From positions 1 to 48,321 of the forward strand of contig JAEYUW010000018.1 of NCBI GenBank assembly GCA_023432225.1: a DNA stretch of 48,321 nucleotides. Reading direction: 5' to 3'. Shown here piece by piece: positions 1-9,502 of the stretch (within the stretch, counting starts at the first letter, position 1; the number at the start of each line of letters is the position of its first letter). The translations under genes and the position numbers were made by a program. The DNA comes from Verrucomicrobiota bacterium (GTDB lineage Bacteria; Verrucomicrobiota; Verrucomicrobiia; Opitutales; Opitutaceae). The notes under the pieces are model-generated. The model saw nothing but the letters and a program-made list of their open reading frames with translations. It had not been told where the DNA came from and ran no database searches.

Positions 1-3000
1 TGAGCGCGCCGGCCGATGCTGCAACGATGACGAGCAGTTCGGTGGCATTCACGTGGGGCTCGTCGAACGACTCCGCGAGTGGCAGCGGCTTCCGCGACTA
101 CACGCTCGAGTGGGCGAACAACAGCGCTTTCAGCTCCGCGACCCGTCGCACCGGGCTGACCACGACCAATTACACCGATACGGTCAGCGCGGACGGGACC
201 TATTACTGGCGCGTCTACGCCTACGACAAACTTGGAAACCCGACGGTGAGTTCGCCCGCGAGTCGTAGTCTTGTCCGTCTCACGCCGCGCATCACCGGGT
301 TGAGCTGGCGAAGCGGCTCCTCCAGTGGCGCGTCGACGCTCAGCATCATCGAAGCGGGGCAGACCATCTATGTCCGCGTCGATGCCACGGGCATGGCCAG
401 TTCGACCGTGCAGGTGACCATTTTGGAAAACGATCCGGTTTCGAACGACACGATCCAGACGATTTCAGTCACCATTAACTCGTCTGGCTACGGCACGGCG
501 GCGTGGACGGCGAAGTGGACGGACGACGGTGTCGGCGGTGGCGACCCGGAGTATTTTCTTCGGGTCAACGGCGCCACCGACTCCGCGCAGTTGAGTGTGA
601 CCGACAAAACGGGGCCGAGCGCGCCGGCGCTGAGCGCGCCGAGCGATGCCGCGACGGTCACGAGCAATTCGGTGGCATTCGCGTGGGGCGGCTCCAGCGA
701 TTCGGCGAGCGGCAGTGGCTTCCGCGACTACACGCTCGAGTGGGCGAACAACAGCGCCTTCAGCTCCTCGACCCGTCGCACCGGACTGACCACGACCAAT
801 TACAGCGATACGGTCAGCGCGGATGGGACTTATTACTGGCGCGTTTACGCTTACGACAAGCTGGGCAATGCCACCGTGAGTTCGCCCGCGAGCCGCAGTT
901 TTACCCGCCTTACGCCGCGCATCACGGCGCTGAGCTGGCGCAGTGATGCGACGACGAGTGCGCCGACCTTGACGTCCGTTCGCGCCGGTCAACCGGCCGT
1001 GATCCGCATCGACTCCGTCGGTATGGCGGGCGGCCATGTTTCGGTGTCGATTTACGAATCGGACCCCTTGGCGGACGATTTCGTGGAAACGATCAACGTC
1101 CCGATTGGTGCAGACGGCGTGGGTTTCGCGACTTGGGCCGCGCGCTGGCTGGATGACGGCGTAGGCGGTGGCGATCCGGAGTTTTTACTGCGCGCCGCCG
1201 GCGTAGCAGATTCGGCGCTGCTCACGGTCACGCCTTCGACCGGCGCGATCGCCGCTTCGCTGCGGGCGCTCAGCGAAACGCAGCCGGATCCGGCCCGCTT
1301 GAGCATCGTGGTCGAGGAAGCCGGGCTGGAAAAATTCGGCGCCGGCATCGCGACTCCGGTGCGATTCGAGGATCTGGCGCCTGGCACCTATCATGTCACC
1401 GGCAAATACCAGAGCCCGACCGGACACACGGAATACTGGAGCTGGAAGCGCAGCTATACGGTAGCCGCAGGCGCGACCACCGCGGCGCCGCTGATTCGAA
1501 ATTTGCCCTACGTGCGAGCGGTGGAATTCGCGGCGGTCGACGCCGCCGGCGCGGAGCGCATTCTCGGCCCGAGCGACAGCGTGAATCCCGGGAGCACCGT
1601 CAAGGCGCGCTTGCTGCTCGCGAATCCCACCGGATCGGTCGCGGCCGTGCGGTGGACGCTGGCGCTCGACCGATTGCGGGACGCCACGAACGATGTGGTG
1701 CGCACCGGAACCACGACGATTGCCGGTTCGGCGACCGATATGACGGTCGAAGCGACCGTCAGTTTGTCCGATCTGGGTTCCTATTCGTATTACGTAACTC
1801 TTGAGACGGATCTGGAAGGCTTCCGCTACACAGATTCGTGGAGCTGGAACTCGTCGTTCGGCGTGTTTTCCGTGCCGCCGCCGCAGGTCTCGATCTGGCC
1901 GCGCCTGCCCATTGCGCTGCGGACCGGAGAGTCGTCGACGATCACGATCAAGGTCACTCATCAGCAGGGCGACCAGATGGTGAACACGAGCGGCGCGTCG
2001 GTGCAGGTTTTCGACGCTTTCGTGGGCGCGACCCCGATCGCACTCGCGCCGACCGACGCCAACGGCGAGACGAGTTACAAAGTCACCGCCTCCGGTCGCA
2101 CAGTGGCGATCGACGCCACCGAGGATTTGGCGATTCGGGTGGTCGCCTCCCGCCCGGGCGGTGGGGTCGCGGAGACCACCAAGCGGGTGCGTCTGCACAA
2201 CCCGAAATTCGGCGTCACCGCGGTGACGCATGGCTATTTGCCCGGCGCCGGAACGGCGCCCGGATGGCTCTACGACCTGGCTATCGCGATGCTCAACCGG
2301 GCGGGGCGCGGCAAACTTTGGCTGATGAGTTTTGAGGAGAGCGGCGTCACAACCTTGACGCGACTGAGTCTCGCCGGCGCGGAGCAACGAGCGACCTCCG
2401 AGAAATTCTCGCCGCAATTCGTCGAGGGCTCCGATGCTTCGGCCGACGCAAGCGACCCGGCAAAGATCGGCGAACAGGTGATCATTTACCACTGGGGCAC
2501 CTACGCCAACAACACTCTGGCTTCGCCACTCGGTCACGCGGCCGTCGCTGGTCATGCCTTGGAGGCTGCACTGCGCGGTGGATGTGGCGAACATGCCGCG
2601 TCCTTCCTCGCTGCGGGCACGCCCTTGCACCTGATTGCGCACAGCTTCGGCACCGTGGTGATCAGCGAGGCTGCGCGCCGTCTGGCCGCCGCGAATATCG
2701 AAGTGGATCAGTTGACCGTGCTCGATCCTCACGACTTCGACGAATCTTGGATTCCGGTGGATGGCGCCGCGCGCTTACCCAATGTGAATGTGTGGGAGAA
2801 CGTGCGCTACGCGGACGACTATTTCGCTACGAAGGGTGGTGGCGCGGCGGACAATCCCCACGGGCGTGCGATCAACCATGCGCGCACGGAGGATCTCACG
2901 GATTTCGATGGGTTCTACAATGCGTGGCTCAATCACTCACATTCCAACACGCACGGTTTCTATCACGGAACGGTCAATCCCGACAGCGTCGGTCACGCGG

Positions 3001-4820
3001 TTGATGGTCTCGAAGTGCGCTCCAGCTGGTATTCCGGACGCAAGTCGGACGAATCGGTGGGCTTTACCACCTCTCGTCTCGGCGGACGATTTGGCCGCGA
3101 CGACTTTCCCACGCGCGACAGTGGCGTCGTGGACTACCGCGAACCCGAGCGCCTGCCTGATTCCGATACTGGCTCGCTCGGTCAGGTGAACGATGTGGTG
3201 ACCTATCCCGAGCGGCCCATTTTCAACGGCGACTTCGCGCTCTACGATCCCGGTGAAATTGTCGCGCCCTGCACCGTGCCGGGCTTTCTCGGTGCCACCG
3301 AGTTGCGCGGGCCGCTCTTGGCGGAAGTCGGAGGCGGTCAGGCCATGCTTTTGTCATCGCCGCTGGTTGCGCTGCCCCAGCCGGGGGACACGATGCTGTC
3401 ACGCGTGCGCACAGTGTTGACCTACCTGCCGGCAACGGCACGCCAGTTCTCGTTCCGCCTGCGGCGCGGCTACACTTACGCTCCGAGCGCGAGTGACGAC
3501 TACCTCGAGGTCGCCGTTTTACGCGGCGGCACGCGCGAGCAGGTGCGCGAGCCGATTCGCGCTTCGCTGGTCGGCAACAGCGCGTTCGCCACCTACTATG
3601 CCGACGTGTCGCGTTACGCGGGACAGGCCGTCCAATTTGAGTTTACGGTCACTGCGGGCGTGTTGGTCGGTGGTTTGGCGCCGGGAATTTCCGATTCGAA
3701 TCTCTATCTCGACGACCTCGGACTGGTTACCTCCGACGATGCAACGGTGACCGTGGCCGCTAGCCCCGCCAACGGCGGTTCGGTGCAGGGCGGCGGCACG
3801 TTCACTGCCGGCACGACCATCACGCTGACCGCCACCGCCGGCGCCGGTTTCACTTTCGTGAACTGGAGCGACGGCGTGACCAGTGCGGTGCGCCAAATCA
3901 CTGTTCCGGTTGGAGGCGCAAACTACACCGCCAATTTCAGCGCCAACACTTTCCTCCTTTCGATCGACGTGTCGCCGCGCAACGCCGGCACCGTGACGGT
4001 AGCGCCGGTGAAGACTCGCTACGACTTCGGTGAGGTCGTGATGCTCAGTGCGCAACCGGCTACGAACAATGGCTTCTATGGCTGGACGGGATATCTTTCG
4101 GGTGCGAACTCCGTGGCGACGCTGACCATGACAACCGACAAATCGGTGGGCGCGATTTTCTCTACGCTCGATGTTACACCCGCTCGGCGGCAGATCTCCG
4201 CTGGCGGAGGCGAACTTGTCTGGCAAATCGCAGTCTCGCCCGGCATCCAACCCGAGGTGGCGCTGGGCCCGCCGTGGCTCCGCGACGCGGTGATCGCGTC
4301 CACGGACGGGCAGAGCGGGTGGAGCCTGACGCTCGTGGCGGATGTCAATCCGAGTTCGGCGCGCACGGGTTACGTTGATGTGGTTGCTCATGGCCTGTCG
4401 CGACGGCTCTCCCTCGAGCAGGCGGCTGCCGCTTCCGGCTATCAAACGTGGCTCGCTGCACACTTTGCTGCCGACGAAATGCAACAGACCTCGATCAGCG
4501 GACCTACGGCGGATCCGGACCACGATGGACTCTCCAATCTGCTTGAATACGCGTTTGGACTCGATCCTCGCTCGGTTAACGGAGCCATTGCGACCACGTT
4601 GGAACTCATGTCTGGAGGATGGACTTTAACCTATGCCCGCCCAGCGGATCGCGGCGATGTCGTCTTCACCGTGGAGACGTCGGCGGATCTGAAAACGTGG
4701 ACCACTGCGGGAGTTTCCCACGCGCTCGCATCGACGACCAACGGCATCGAAACGTGGCGGGCGAGCTACCCGACCACGGCTAACGCGCCGTGCTTCTTCC
4801 GCATCGTGGTCACGCGTTGA
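1..4820 (+). CDS. Giant multidomain secreted/surface protein with lipase-like domain (5' partial)
   Basis: The frame is open from the left edge, so the start lies outside; an ATG at 27 is only internal (the residues before it match the internal repeat). From that ATG there are 1597 residues. A 210-residue fibronectin-like unit occurs twice (3-632 and 633-1240). Further beta-rich repeats follow to about residue 725. Then comes an alpha/beta-hydrolase-like stretch with THGYLPG near residue 734 and the nucleophile-elbow-like AHSFG with Ser at about 873, as in AxSxG lipases. About residues 1238-1375 hold two InlB-B/Flg_new-like repeats (VNWSDG, YGWTGY). A BACON-like domain follows, and a C-terminal module with DPDHDGLSNLLEYAFGLDP ends the protein. 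I infer export and surface attachment. Enzyme activity is uncertain because Asp and His of a triad cannot be assigned safely. Confidence 0.8.
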   Translation, partial: SAPADAATMTSSSVAFTWGSSNDSASGSGFRDYTLEWANNSAFSSATRRTGLTTTNYTDTVSADGTYYWRVYAYDKLGNPTVSSPASRSLVRLTPRITGLSWRSGSSSGASTLSIIEAGQTIYVRVDATGMASSTVQVTILENDPVSNDTIQTISVTINSSGYGTAAWTAKWTDDGVGGGDPEYFLRVNGATDSAQLSVTDKTGPSAPALSAPSDAATVTSNSVAFAWGGSSDSASGSGFRDYTLEWANNSAFSSSTRRTGLTTTNYSDTVSADGTYYWRVYAYDKLGNATVSSPASRSFTRLTPRITALSWRSDATTSAPTLTSVRAGQPAVIRIDSVGMAGGHVSVSIYESDPLADDFVETINVPIGADGVGFATWAARWLDDGVGGGDPEFLLRAAGVADSALLTVTPSTGAIAASLRALSETQPDPARLSIVVEEAGLEKFGAGIATPVRFEDLAPGTYHVTGKYQSPTGHTEYWSWKRSYTVAAGATTAAPLIRNLPYVRAVEFAAVDAAGAERILGPSDSVNPGSTVKARLLLANPTGSVAAVRWTLALDRLRDATNDVVRTGTTTIAGSATDMTVEATVSLSDLGSYSYYVTLETDLEGFRYTDSWSWNSSFGVFSVPPPQVSIWPRLPIALRTGESSTITIKVTHQQGDQMVNTSGASVQVFDAFVGATPIALAPTDANGETSYKVTASGRTVAIDATEDLAIRVVASRPGGGVAETTKRVRLHNPKFGVTAVTHGYLPGAGTAPGWLYDLAIAMLNRAGRGKLWLMSFEESGVTTLTRLSLAGAEQRATSEKFSPQFVEGSDASADASDPAKIGEQVIIYHWGTYANNTLASPLGHAAVAGHALEAALRGGCGEHAASFLAAGTPLHLIAHSFGTVVISEAARRLAAANIEVDQLTVLDPHDFDESWIPVDGAARLPNVNVWENVRYADDYFATKGGGAADNPHGRAINHARTEDLTDFDGFYNAWLNHSHSNTHGFYHGTVNPDSVGHAVDGLEVRSSWYSGRKSDESVGFTTSRLGGRFGRDDFPTRDSGVVDYREPERLPDSDTGSLGQVNDVVTYPERPIFNGDFALYDPGEIVAPCTVPGFLGATELRGPLLAEVGGGQAMLLSSPLVALPQPGDTMLSRVRTVLTYLPATARQFSFRLRRGYTYAPSASDDYLEVAVLRGGTREQVREPIRASLVGNSAFATYYADVSRYAGQAVQFEFTVTAGVLVGGLAPGISDSNLYLDDLGLVTSDDATVTVAASPANGGSVQGGGTFTAGTTITLTATAGAGFTFVNWSDGVTSAVRQITVPVGGANYTANFSANTFLLSIDVSPRNAGTVTVAPVKTRYDFGEVVMLSAQPATNNGFYGWTGYLSGANSVATLTMTTDKSVGAIFSTLDVTPARRQISAGGGELVWQIAVSPGIQPEVALGPPWLRDAVIASTDGQSGWSLTLVADVNPSSARTGYVDVVAHGLSRRLSLEQAAAASGYQTWLAAHFAADEMQQTSISGPTADPDHDGLSNLLEYAFGLDPRSVNGAIATTLELMSGGWTLTYARPADRGDVVFTVETSADLKTWTTAGVSHALASTTNGIETWRASYPTTANAPCFFRIVVTR
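3..1240 (+). repeat. Two-copy 630-bp tandem repeat inside the giant surface gene
   Basis: Copy 1 (3-632) and copy 2 (633 to about 1240) align at an offset of 630 bp. Identity is highest in the first half: the run TTCCGCGACTACACGCTCGA begins at 90 and again at 720. The second half has diverged more but keeps DDGVGGGDPE in both copies. More copies may lie left of the window. Confidence 0.85.
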
Positions 4821-4861
4821 TCGTGGCGAGGTAGGGGGCGCGGCACAAAATGCTCGCTCCC

Positions 4862-6844
4862 TCAGCGCTGCGCCGGAAATTGCACGCGCGGCTTCGGTGG
4901 GAGCGGGGCGGATTCGTCGAGATAGAAGCCGGGGTGCGGCGGTTGGTTGTAGGCGACGTTTTGCCAGGCGATGCTGAGGCGGTATTGCGGGTCGTGCATC
5001 AATGTCACGAGGCGGTGCTGCGTCGGGATCGTTGAGGTGTAGATGTGGAGCGCGGAGTTGTCCTTCGTGCGCCAGATCACTTCCTCGCGCCAGTCGCCCC
5101 ACAGGTCGACGCTGAGCGCGGGCGTGGATTTCGTGCCGTTGTTCGAATCGCACTCTTCGGCGACGAGCAACGAGTCGATCGCGCCGGTTTGCCAGTTCCA
5201 CTTCACGATGCGGTTCCGATCGAGCAACTCGTGCAGCAGGTCGCCGTCCCAGAGGAGACCGAAGTTGCACGGGAAACCGCGCGGGCGGCGTTCGAGGAAT
5301 TTCTCACCACGCATCGTGAAGAGGCCGTCCATGCCGGAGCCAGCGGCCCAGACTTCGACGCCGGGGAAGCGCGGATCGATGTTGAACGCGTTGCCGCGGC
5401 CGGGGCCTTCGCCTTTGTCGCCGCCCTCAGTGTCGGCCTTCACCGACGGCACGAGGAGAATCGGGCGACCGGTGCGCGCGTCGCGCACGTTGATGCCCTC
5501 TCCGGCGAAACGCTCCTGAATGCTCATGACTTCGAGGCCGGGATTTTCCGGATCGAGGTCGCCGACGTGGATCGCGTCGCCGTGGCCCCAGCCGGTCGAG
5601 TAGAGACCGTGGCCATTGTCGTCGATCACGCACGCGCCGTAGATGATCTCGTCGCGACCGTCGCCGTCGACGTCGGCGACGGAGAGGTTGTGGTTGCCCT
5701 GACCGCGGAACTTCTCGTTGCCGGGCGTGCCGTCGTCGGAGTCGAAGACCCAGCGCGGCGTGAGCTTGCCGTCGCGCCAATCCCACGCGGCGAGCACGGC
5801 ACGCGTGTAGTAGCCGCGGCACATCACGATGCTCGGGTGCGTGCCGTCGAGGTAGGCGACGCACGCGAGGAAACGATCGGAGCGATTGGCGGAACTGTCG
5901 CCCCACACGGCTTTGGCTTGCTCGGGCGTCGGGTTGTCCGTGTCGGGATGGCGGCGAGGCTCGTAAGGCACAGTCGCGAGCGCGGCGCCGGTGCGGCCGT
6001 CGAACACGGTGAGATACTCCGGGCCGCGCATAATGCGGCCTTCGAGGTGGGCGACGAGACCTTGGGGCGTGCGTGTGGCGCCGGTCGCGTCCGGTGTCGG
6101 CACGGTGCCGCCGGCGGGCTCGCGCCAATCGGCGTTCGCGTCGCCGATGGTTTTGCCCGCGCCATCGACACTGCCGTCGGCGGTCTTGCAGACGAACTCG
6201 GCGCGGCCGTCGCCGTCGAAATCATAGACGAGGAATTGAGCGTAGTGCGCGCCCTCGCGGACGTTTTTGCCGAGGTTGATCGTCCAGAGGAGCTGGCCGT
6301 CGAGGGTGTAGGCTTGGAAAATCGGCGGATCGGTGAGGCCGGATTGGGAGTTGTCCTTGGCGCGACCGGTTTGGTGGAGGACGATTTCGTAGCGACCGTC
6401 GCCGTCGAGGTCGCCGACGGAGGCGTCGTTGGGCGTGTAGCCGTCGATGGGCTGGAGTTTGAGTGCGTGATACGGGATGCGGGGTGCGCCGGCGGCGAGC
6501 GTGTAGCCGCGGTCGGCGGCGGCATCGGCAATCTCGCGGCCGTCGACGACCGCGCGCACGGTGTAAGTGGCGGCTTGGTCTGCGGGCGCGGCCTCATCGA
6601 CGAGCCACGTCGCACCGGCGAGCGGCGCGGCGTTCAGCTTCGTCGTGGTGGAACCGCCCGAGCGGTAGACGTTGAACGCGACGCCGTCGGGGTCGGACGC
6701 GAGCACGCGCCACGCGACGTAATTTTTCCCGTCCGGCTGCGGCACGGCCACGACACCGCGGTCGAGGCGTTCCATGATCGGTGCGGCGGCGACGGACACC
6801 ATGAGCGTGCAGAGAGCAACAGCGAGGCGAAGTGGTAGCGGCAT
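4862..6844 (-). CDS. Rhamnogalacturonan lyase, polysaccharide lyase family 11
   Basis: 660 residues, the usual size of secreted PL11 enzymes of the YesW/YesX type, which cleave the rhamnogalacturonan I backbone of pectin by beta-elimination. A signal peptide covers about residues 1-20 (LAVALCTLMVSVAA). The mature N-terminus (MERLDRGVVAV, NYVAWRVLASDP, FNVYR) is typical of the PL11 beta-sandwich. Propeller blades follow with calcium-binding DxDGDGxxE loops: GDLDGDGRYEIVL, DFDGDGRAEFVCKTADG and DVDGDGRDEIIYG. HNLSVADVDGDG and WDGDLLHELLDR also fit the family. The gene stands alone and converges on the giant surface gene 41 bp away. Pectin use agrees with the other exported hydrolases here. No regulator or transporter for the products is seen. 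Confidence 0.92.
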   Translation of the reverse strand: MPLPLRLAVALCTLMVSVAAAPIMERLDRGVVAVPQPDGKNYVAWRVLASDPDGVAFNVYRSGGSTTTKLNAAPLAGATWLVDEAAPADQAATYTVRAVVDGREIADAAADRGYTLAAGAPRIPYHALKLQPIDGYTPNDASVGDLDGDGRYEIVLHQTGRAKDNSQSGLTDPPIFQAYTLDGQLLWTINLGKNVREGAHYAQFLVYDFDGDGRAEFVCKTADGSVDGAGKTIGDANADWREPAGGTVPTPDATGATRTPQGLVAHLEGRIMRGPEYLTVFDGRTGAALATVPYEPRRHPDTDNPTPEQAKAVWGDSSANRSDRFLACVAYLDGTHPSIVMCRGYYTRAVLAAWDWRDGKLTPRWVFDSDDGTPGNEKFRGQGNHNLSVADVDGDGRDEIIYGACVIDDNGHGLYSTGWGHGDAIHVGDLDPENPGLEVMSIQERFAGEGINVRDARTGRPILLVPSVKADTEGGDKGEGPGRGNAFNIDPRFPGVEVWAAGSGMDGLFTMRGEKFLERRPRGFPCNFGLLWDGDLLHELLDRNRIVKWNWQTGAIDSLLVAEECDSNNGTKSTPALSVDLWGDWREEVIWRTKDNSALHIYTSTIPTQHRLVTLMHDPQYRLSIAWQNVAYNQPPHPGFYLDESAPLPPKPRVQFPAQR

Positions 6845-6998
6845 AATGGGGAAGGGGTCGAGTCAGGCTGCGCAGAACGACGGCATTCGCCAGTGCGAGC
6901 AGGCCGGACCGTCAACCGGCGCGAGGCGGCGCTTGCGGCTGGTGCGCACATGCACTGAAATGCGGCCGTGATCCGCGGGCAAAAGCCGGAGACGCCAA

Positions 6999-7082
6999 GG
7001 TGGAGCGCGTTGATCTCAACGCGCTCGGGGGCTGCCGCTGCGACGCGAAGGCCAGAACGCGTTGGGGTCAACGCGTTCCACC
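6999..7082. repeat. Double-hairpin element, copy 1 (84 bp)
   Basis: Begins GGTGG and ends CCACC. The first hairpin has perfect 11-bp arms (GAGCGCGTTGA at 7003-7013, TCAACGCGCTC at 7016-7026). The second has perfect 10-bp arms (GAACGCGTTG at 7055-7064, CAACGCGTTC at 7069-7078) around GGGT. A 28-bp spacer separates them. Related copies lie at 40181-40264 and 47845-47901. The rest of the 264-bp intergenic stretch 6845-7108 shows nothing recognisable. Confidence 0.85.
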
Positions 7083-7108
7083 ATTCGCAACCGCTCGCTC
7101 GAATCGCA

Positions 7109-7666
7109 ATGGTCGGAATGCTGTTGGGCCTTTCGTGGTCGTCATCGCTCGCGGCGGAGGATTTTGCGGCGGTGTTGCGTGGGTTTCGTGCCCCGCCCGC
7201 GGGATTCGTCCAAACGAATCTGCATCGCGCTGTCTCACCTGCGCAACAGCCGATCGCGCCCGCGTCGATCAGTGGCTACGCGGCGTGGGCTGCGGAAGTT
7301 TTCACGAGCGCGGAACTCGCCGACGCACGCGTGAGCGCTCCGGAGGCCGTGCGCACGACGGACGGGCTCACGAATTTGGAGAAATACGCGCTCGGCCTCG
7401 ACCCACGGGTGGTCGCGCGGGCGGACGATTTGCCGGAGTGCGGCCAGCTCGATGAGCATTGGTTTCTCTGGTATCGGCGCCCGAGCGACACGGACGACGT
7501 CGAGTATCGCGTCGAAGTCTCGACCGACGACGGAGCCACTTGGTCAAGCGAAGGCGTGACGCAGGAACCGATCCTCGCGAACGACCTCGCGCAATCGTGG
7601 CAAGCGCACTACCACGCAGCAGCGGGACAGACGGTGTGCGTTCGCCTGGTGTTGCGACTGCGCTAA
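7109..7666 (+). CDS. Small secreted protein with the Asp-rich C-terminal module
   Basis: 185 residues from the ATG at 7109. I chose this start because it gives a signal peptide (MVGMLLGLSWSSSLAA) and because the frame upstream, open to an ATG at 6968, runs through an intergenic repeat. The body (ISGYAAWAAEVF, TDGLTNLEKYALGLDP, then YRVEVSTDDGATW) matches the C-terminal part of the giant protein at 1-4820 and of the next gene, but the calcium-type DPDxDG run has degenerated to RTTDG. No catalytic motif is visible. It could be a short adhesin-like secreted protein or the remnant of a larger one. Function unknown. Confidence 0.6.
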   Translation: MVGMLLGLSWSSSLAAEDFAAVLRGFRAPPAGFVQTNLHRAVSPAQQPIAPASISGYAAWAAEVFTSAELADARVSAPEAVRTTDGLTNLEKYALGLDPRVVARADDLPECGQLDEHWFLWYRRPSDTDDVEYRVEVSTDDGATWSSEGVTQEPILANDLAQSWQAHYHAAAGQTVCVRLVLRLR

Positions 7667-7749
7667 GCGGCGCGCCTTTTCACGATACGGTCGGTGCAGG
7701 GAACCCGCGGCTTCAGAAAAGCCTTGCCGGCGATTTTTCGAATTTCAGC

Positions 7750-8517
7750 ATGAAGGCTCGTCCATCGACAATGGGCCCACCGAAACGGAATGTTTTGGTG
7801 TGTCGGCGCGGCGAAACGATTTTGTCATGGATACATACCTACCCGAGCCCTCGGGCGCACCCAGCTGGACCGCGCGAAAGCAAGAACGCGAGCGCCCTGA
7901 CTCTCAGGGCGGCACTTGGGTTTTGCCGCGCAGCCGATGAGAACGGTGCGCTTGTCGCGAGTGCGAGCTCCGATCTTCCGGTGAGCTTCGCGATCGATGC
8001 GGGCCCGGCCAGTGTGGACGGAAACACGCTCACGCTTACTGGCACCGGCGCGGTGACCGTGCGCGCTTCGCAGGGAGGCGACGCATCCTACGCGGCGGCG
8101 GCAAACGTCGTGCGAACCTTCACGGTTACGGCCAGTTTCGACTTCTGGCAGCTAAACGCATTCTCGTCTGCCGAGCGCAACGATCCGACGATGAGCGGTC
8201 CCAATGCCGATCCCGATGCCGATGGAGTTCCGAACCTGATCGAATACGCACTCGGTTCGGATGCCCGAAGCGCGTCCGCGGCGGGCGTGCCGGTCGTGGC
8301 GCTCGAGTCGGGGAACTGGTCTTTCACCTACACGCGACCGGTGGATCGCTCCGATCTTGTTTACTCGGTCGAACAGTCGACAGACCTCATTCACTGGAAC
8401 ACCACGGACGTCACCCACATCCGGGTATCAATCGCGGACGGTCTCGAGACTTGGCGTGCAACTTACCCGACGGCTTCCGCATCGGCTTGTTTCTTCCGGC
8501 TGGTGGTCACGCGCTGA
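7750..8517 (+). pseudogene. 3' remnant of a large surface protein (Ig-like repeat plus C-terminal module)
   Basis: The frame is open from 7459, but its first 200 bases overlap the previous gene in another frame and look non-coding. ATG 7750 is a formal start without a clear ribosome site. Recognisable protein begins only near 7960: a partial bacterial Ig-like repeat (SSDLPVSFAIDAGPASVDG, then TVRASQGGDASYAAAANVV) lacking its usual first half. After it comes the module FWQLNAFSSAERNDPTMSG / DPDADGVPNLIEYALGSD / ETWRATYPTASASACFFRL, nearly the same as the end of the giant protein. I read this as the 3' end of a formerly larger gene, still open but without a signal peptide. A short expressed protein remains possible. 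Confidence 0.55.
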
Positions 8518-8570
8518 GGTCGACCTGAGAGCAAGCGACGCACCACACCACGCAGCGGTAGTGTGTGGGC

Positions 8571-9467
8571 CTATTTCGCCGCAGCGCAAACCTGCCGTAT
8601 CCGCTCGCGCAGCCAGCGGTGGGCGGGGTCGGCGTCCATGCGCGGGTGCCAGAGCAGCGACACGGTGAGCGGCCGGGTCGGGAACGGCAGCGCGAAGGTG
8701 TGCAGTCCGGCCCGGAGGTTCGCCGTGTGGCGCTCGGGAACCGTGGCGACGAGATCAGTGGCGCCGGCGAGCGTGAGCGCCGCCGAGAAGCCGGTGAGAA
8801 CGGTCCCGATTCGCCGCTCGAAGCCGAGTGCGGCGAGATCGGCGTCGACGGGACTTCTCTCGGATTCGCCGCGGGAAATGAGAATGTGACTCGCCGCGAG
8901 GTAACGCGCGGTCGTGATCTTGCCGCGGGTCAGGGCGTGACCTTGGCGCACGACGCCGACCAAGCGGTCGCGGAAAAGCGCCTGCGTGCGAATCTCGGGA
9001 CTGAGCGTGCCGCCGACCACGCCGGTCTCGAGGTCGACGGTGCCGTCGCGGAGGAGCGCTCCATCACGGGTGACCTTCTGGACAAAATGCAGCGTGACGC
9101 CCGGCGCTTCGGCGGCGATCTGCGCGAGCAGGGCCGCACCGAAATTTTCGACGAAACCGTCGCTTGTGCGGAGCACGAAAGTGCGCCGCACGTTCTGCAG
9201 TTTCAGTTGCGCGGCCGGTTGCAGCATCTGCGTGGCTTGCGCCACGAGCGGGCCGACTTGGGCCTTGAGCTCGAGCGCGCGCGGCGAGGGAACGAGATTC
9301 CGGCCCGCGCGCACGAGCAGCGGATCGCCGGTGGTGGCGCGCAGGCGGGCCATGGTGCGGCTCATCGCGGACGGACTCAGCCGCAGTCGTTTCGCCGCCC
9401 GGGCGATGCTTCCCTCCGTCAGCAGCGCATCGAGCGCAACGAGCAGATTCAAGTCGGGGTGCGTCAT
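8571..9467 (-). CDS. LysR-family transcriptional regulator
   Basis: 298 residues from ATG 9467, a normal LysR length. The N-terminal winged helix reads DLNLLVALDALLTEGSIARA, then AAKRLRLSPSAMSRTMARLR. The substrate-binding half ends in RWLRERIRQV. A longer start (MHFMSACHAT, from 9521) is open but would run into the palindrome at 9503-9521 and lacks the family's usual N-terminus. The gene diverges from a DHA2-type efflux pump with about 100 bp between, the classic arrangement in which the regulator controls its neighbour and itself. The inducer is unknown. Confidence 0.9.
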   Translation of the reverse strand: MTHPDLNLLVALDALLTEGSIARAAKRLRLSPSAMSRTMARLRATTGDPLLVRAGRNLVPSPRALELKAQVGPLVAQATQMLQPAAQLKLQNVRRTFVLRTSDGFVENFGAALLAQIAAEAPGVTLHFVQKVTRDGALLRDGTVDLETGVVGGTLSPEIRTQALFRDRLVGVVRQGHALTRGKITTARYLAASHILISRGESERSPVDADLAALGFERRIGTVLTGFSAALTLAGATDLVATVPERHTANLRAGLHTFALPFPTRPLTVSLLWHPRMDADPAHRWLRERIRQVCAAAK

Positions 9468-9502
9468 CGGGGGCGCGGGACTATCGGCCGACGTGGCGTG
9501 GC

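Noticed and set aside
1185..2732. 515-codon open frame antisense to the giant surface gene
   Set aside because: Arg/Gly/His-rich translation without domains; explained by codon bias on the other strand.
4821..4861. GTAG followed by a weak stem after the giant gene
   Set aside because: Pairs of GGGGCG with CGCTCCC are poor and the loop is long; not counted as a REP.
5045..6838. 597-codon open frame antisense to the PL11 lyase
   Set aside because: It mirrors the lyase frame; high GC opens many antisense frames, the translation is Ala/Val/Asp/Glu-biased without motifs, and the lyase assignment is secure.
7827..7940. 37-codon frame MDTYLPEPSGAPSW... in the gap before the decayed surface gene
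   Set aside because: Contains PEPS but at the wrong end and without membrane helix; no ribosome site.
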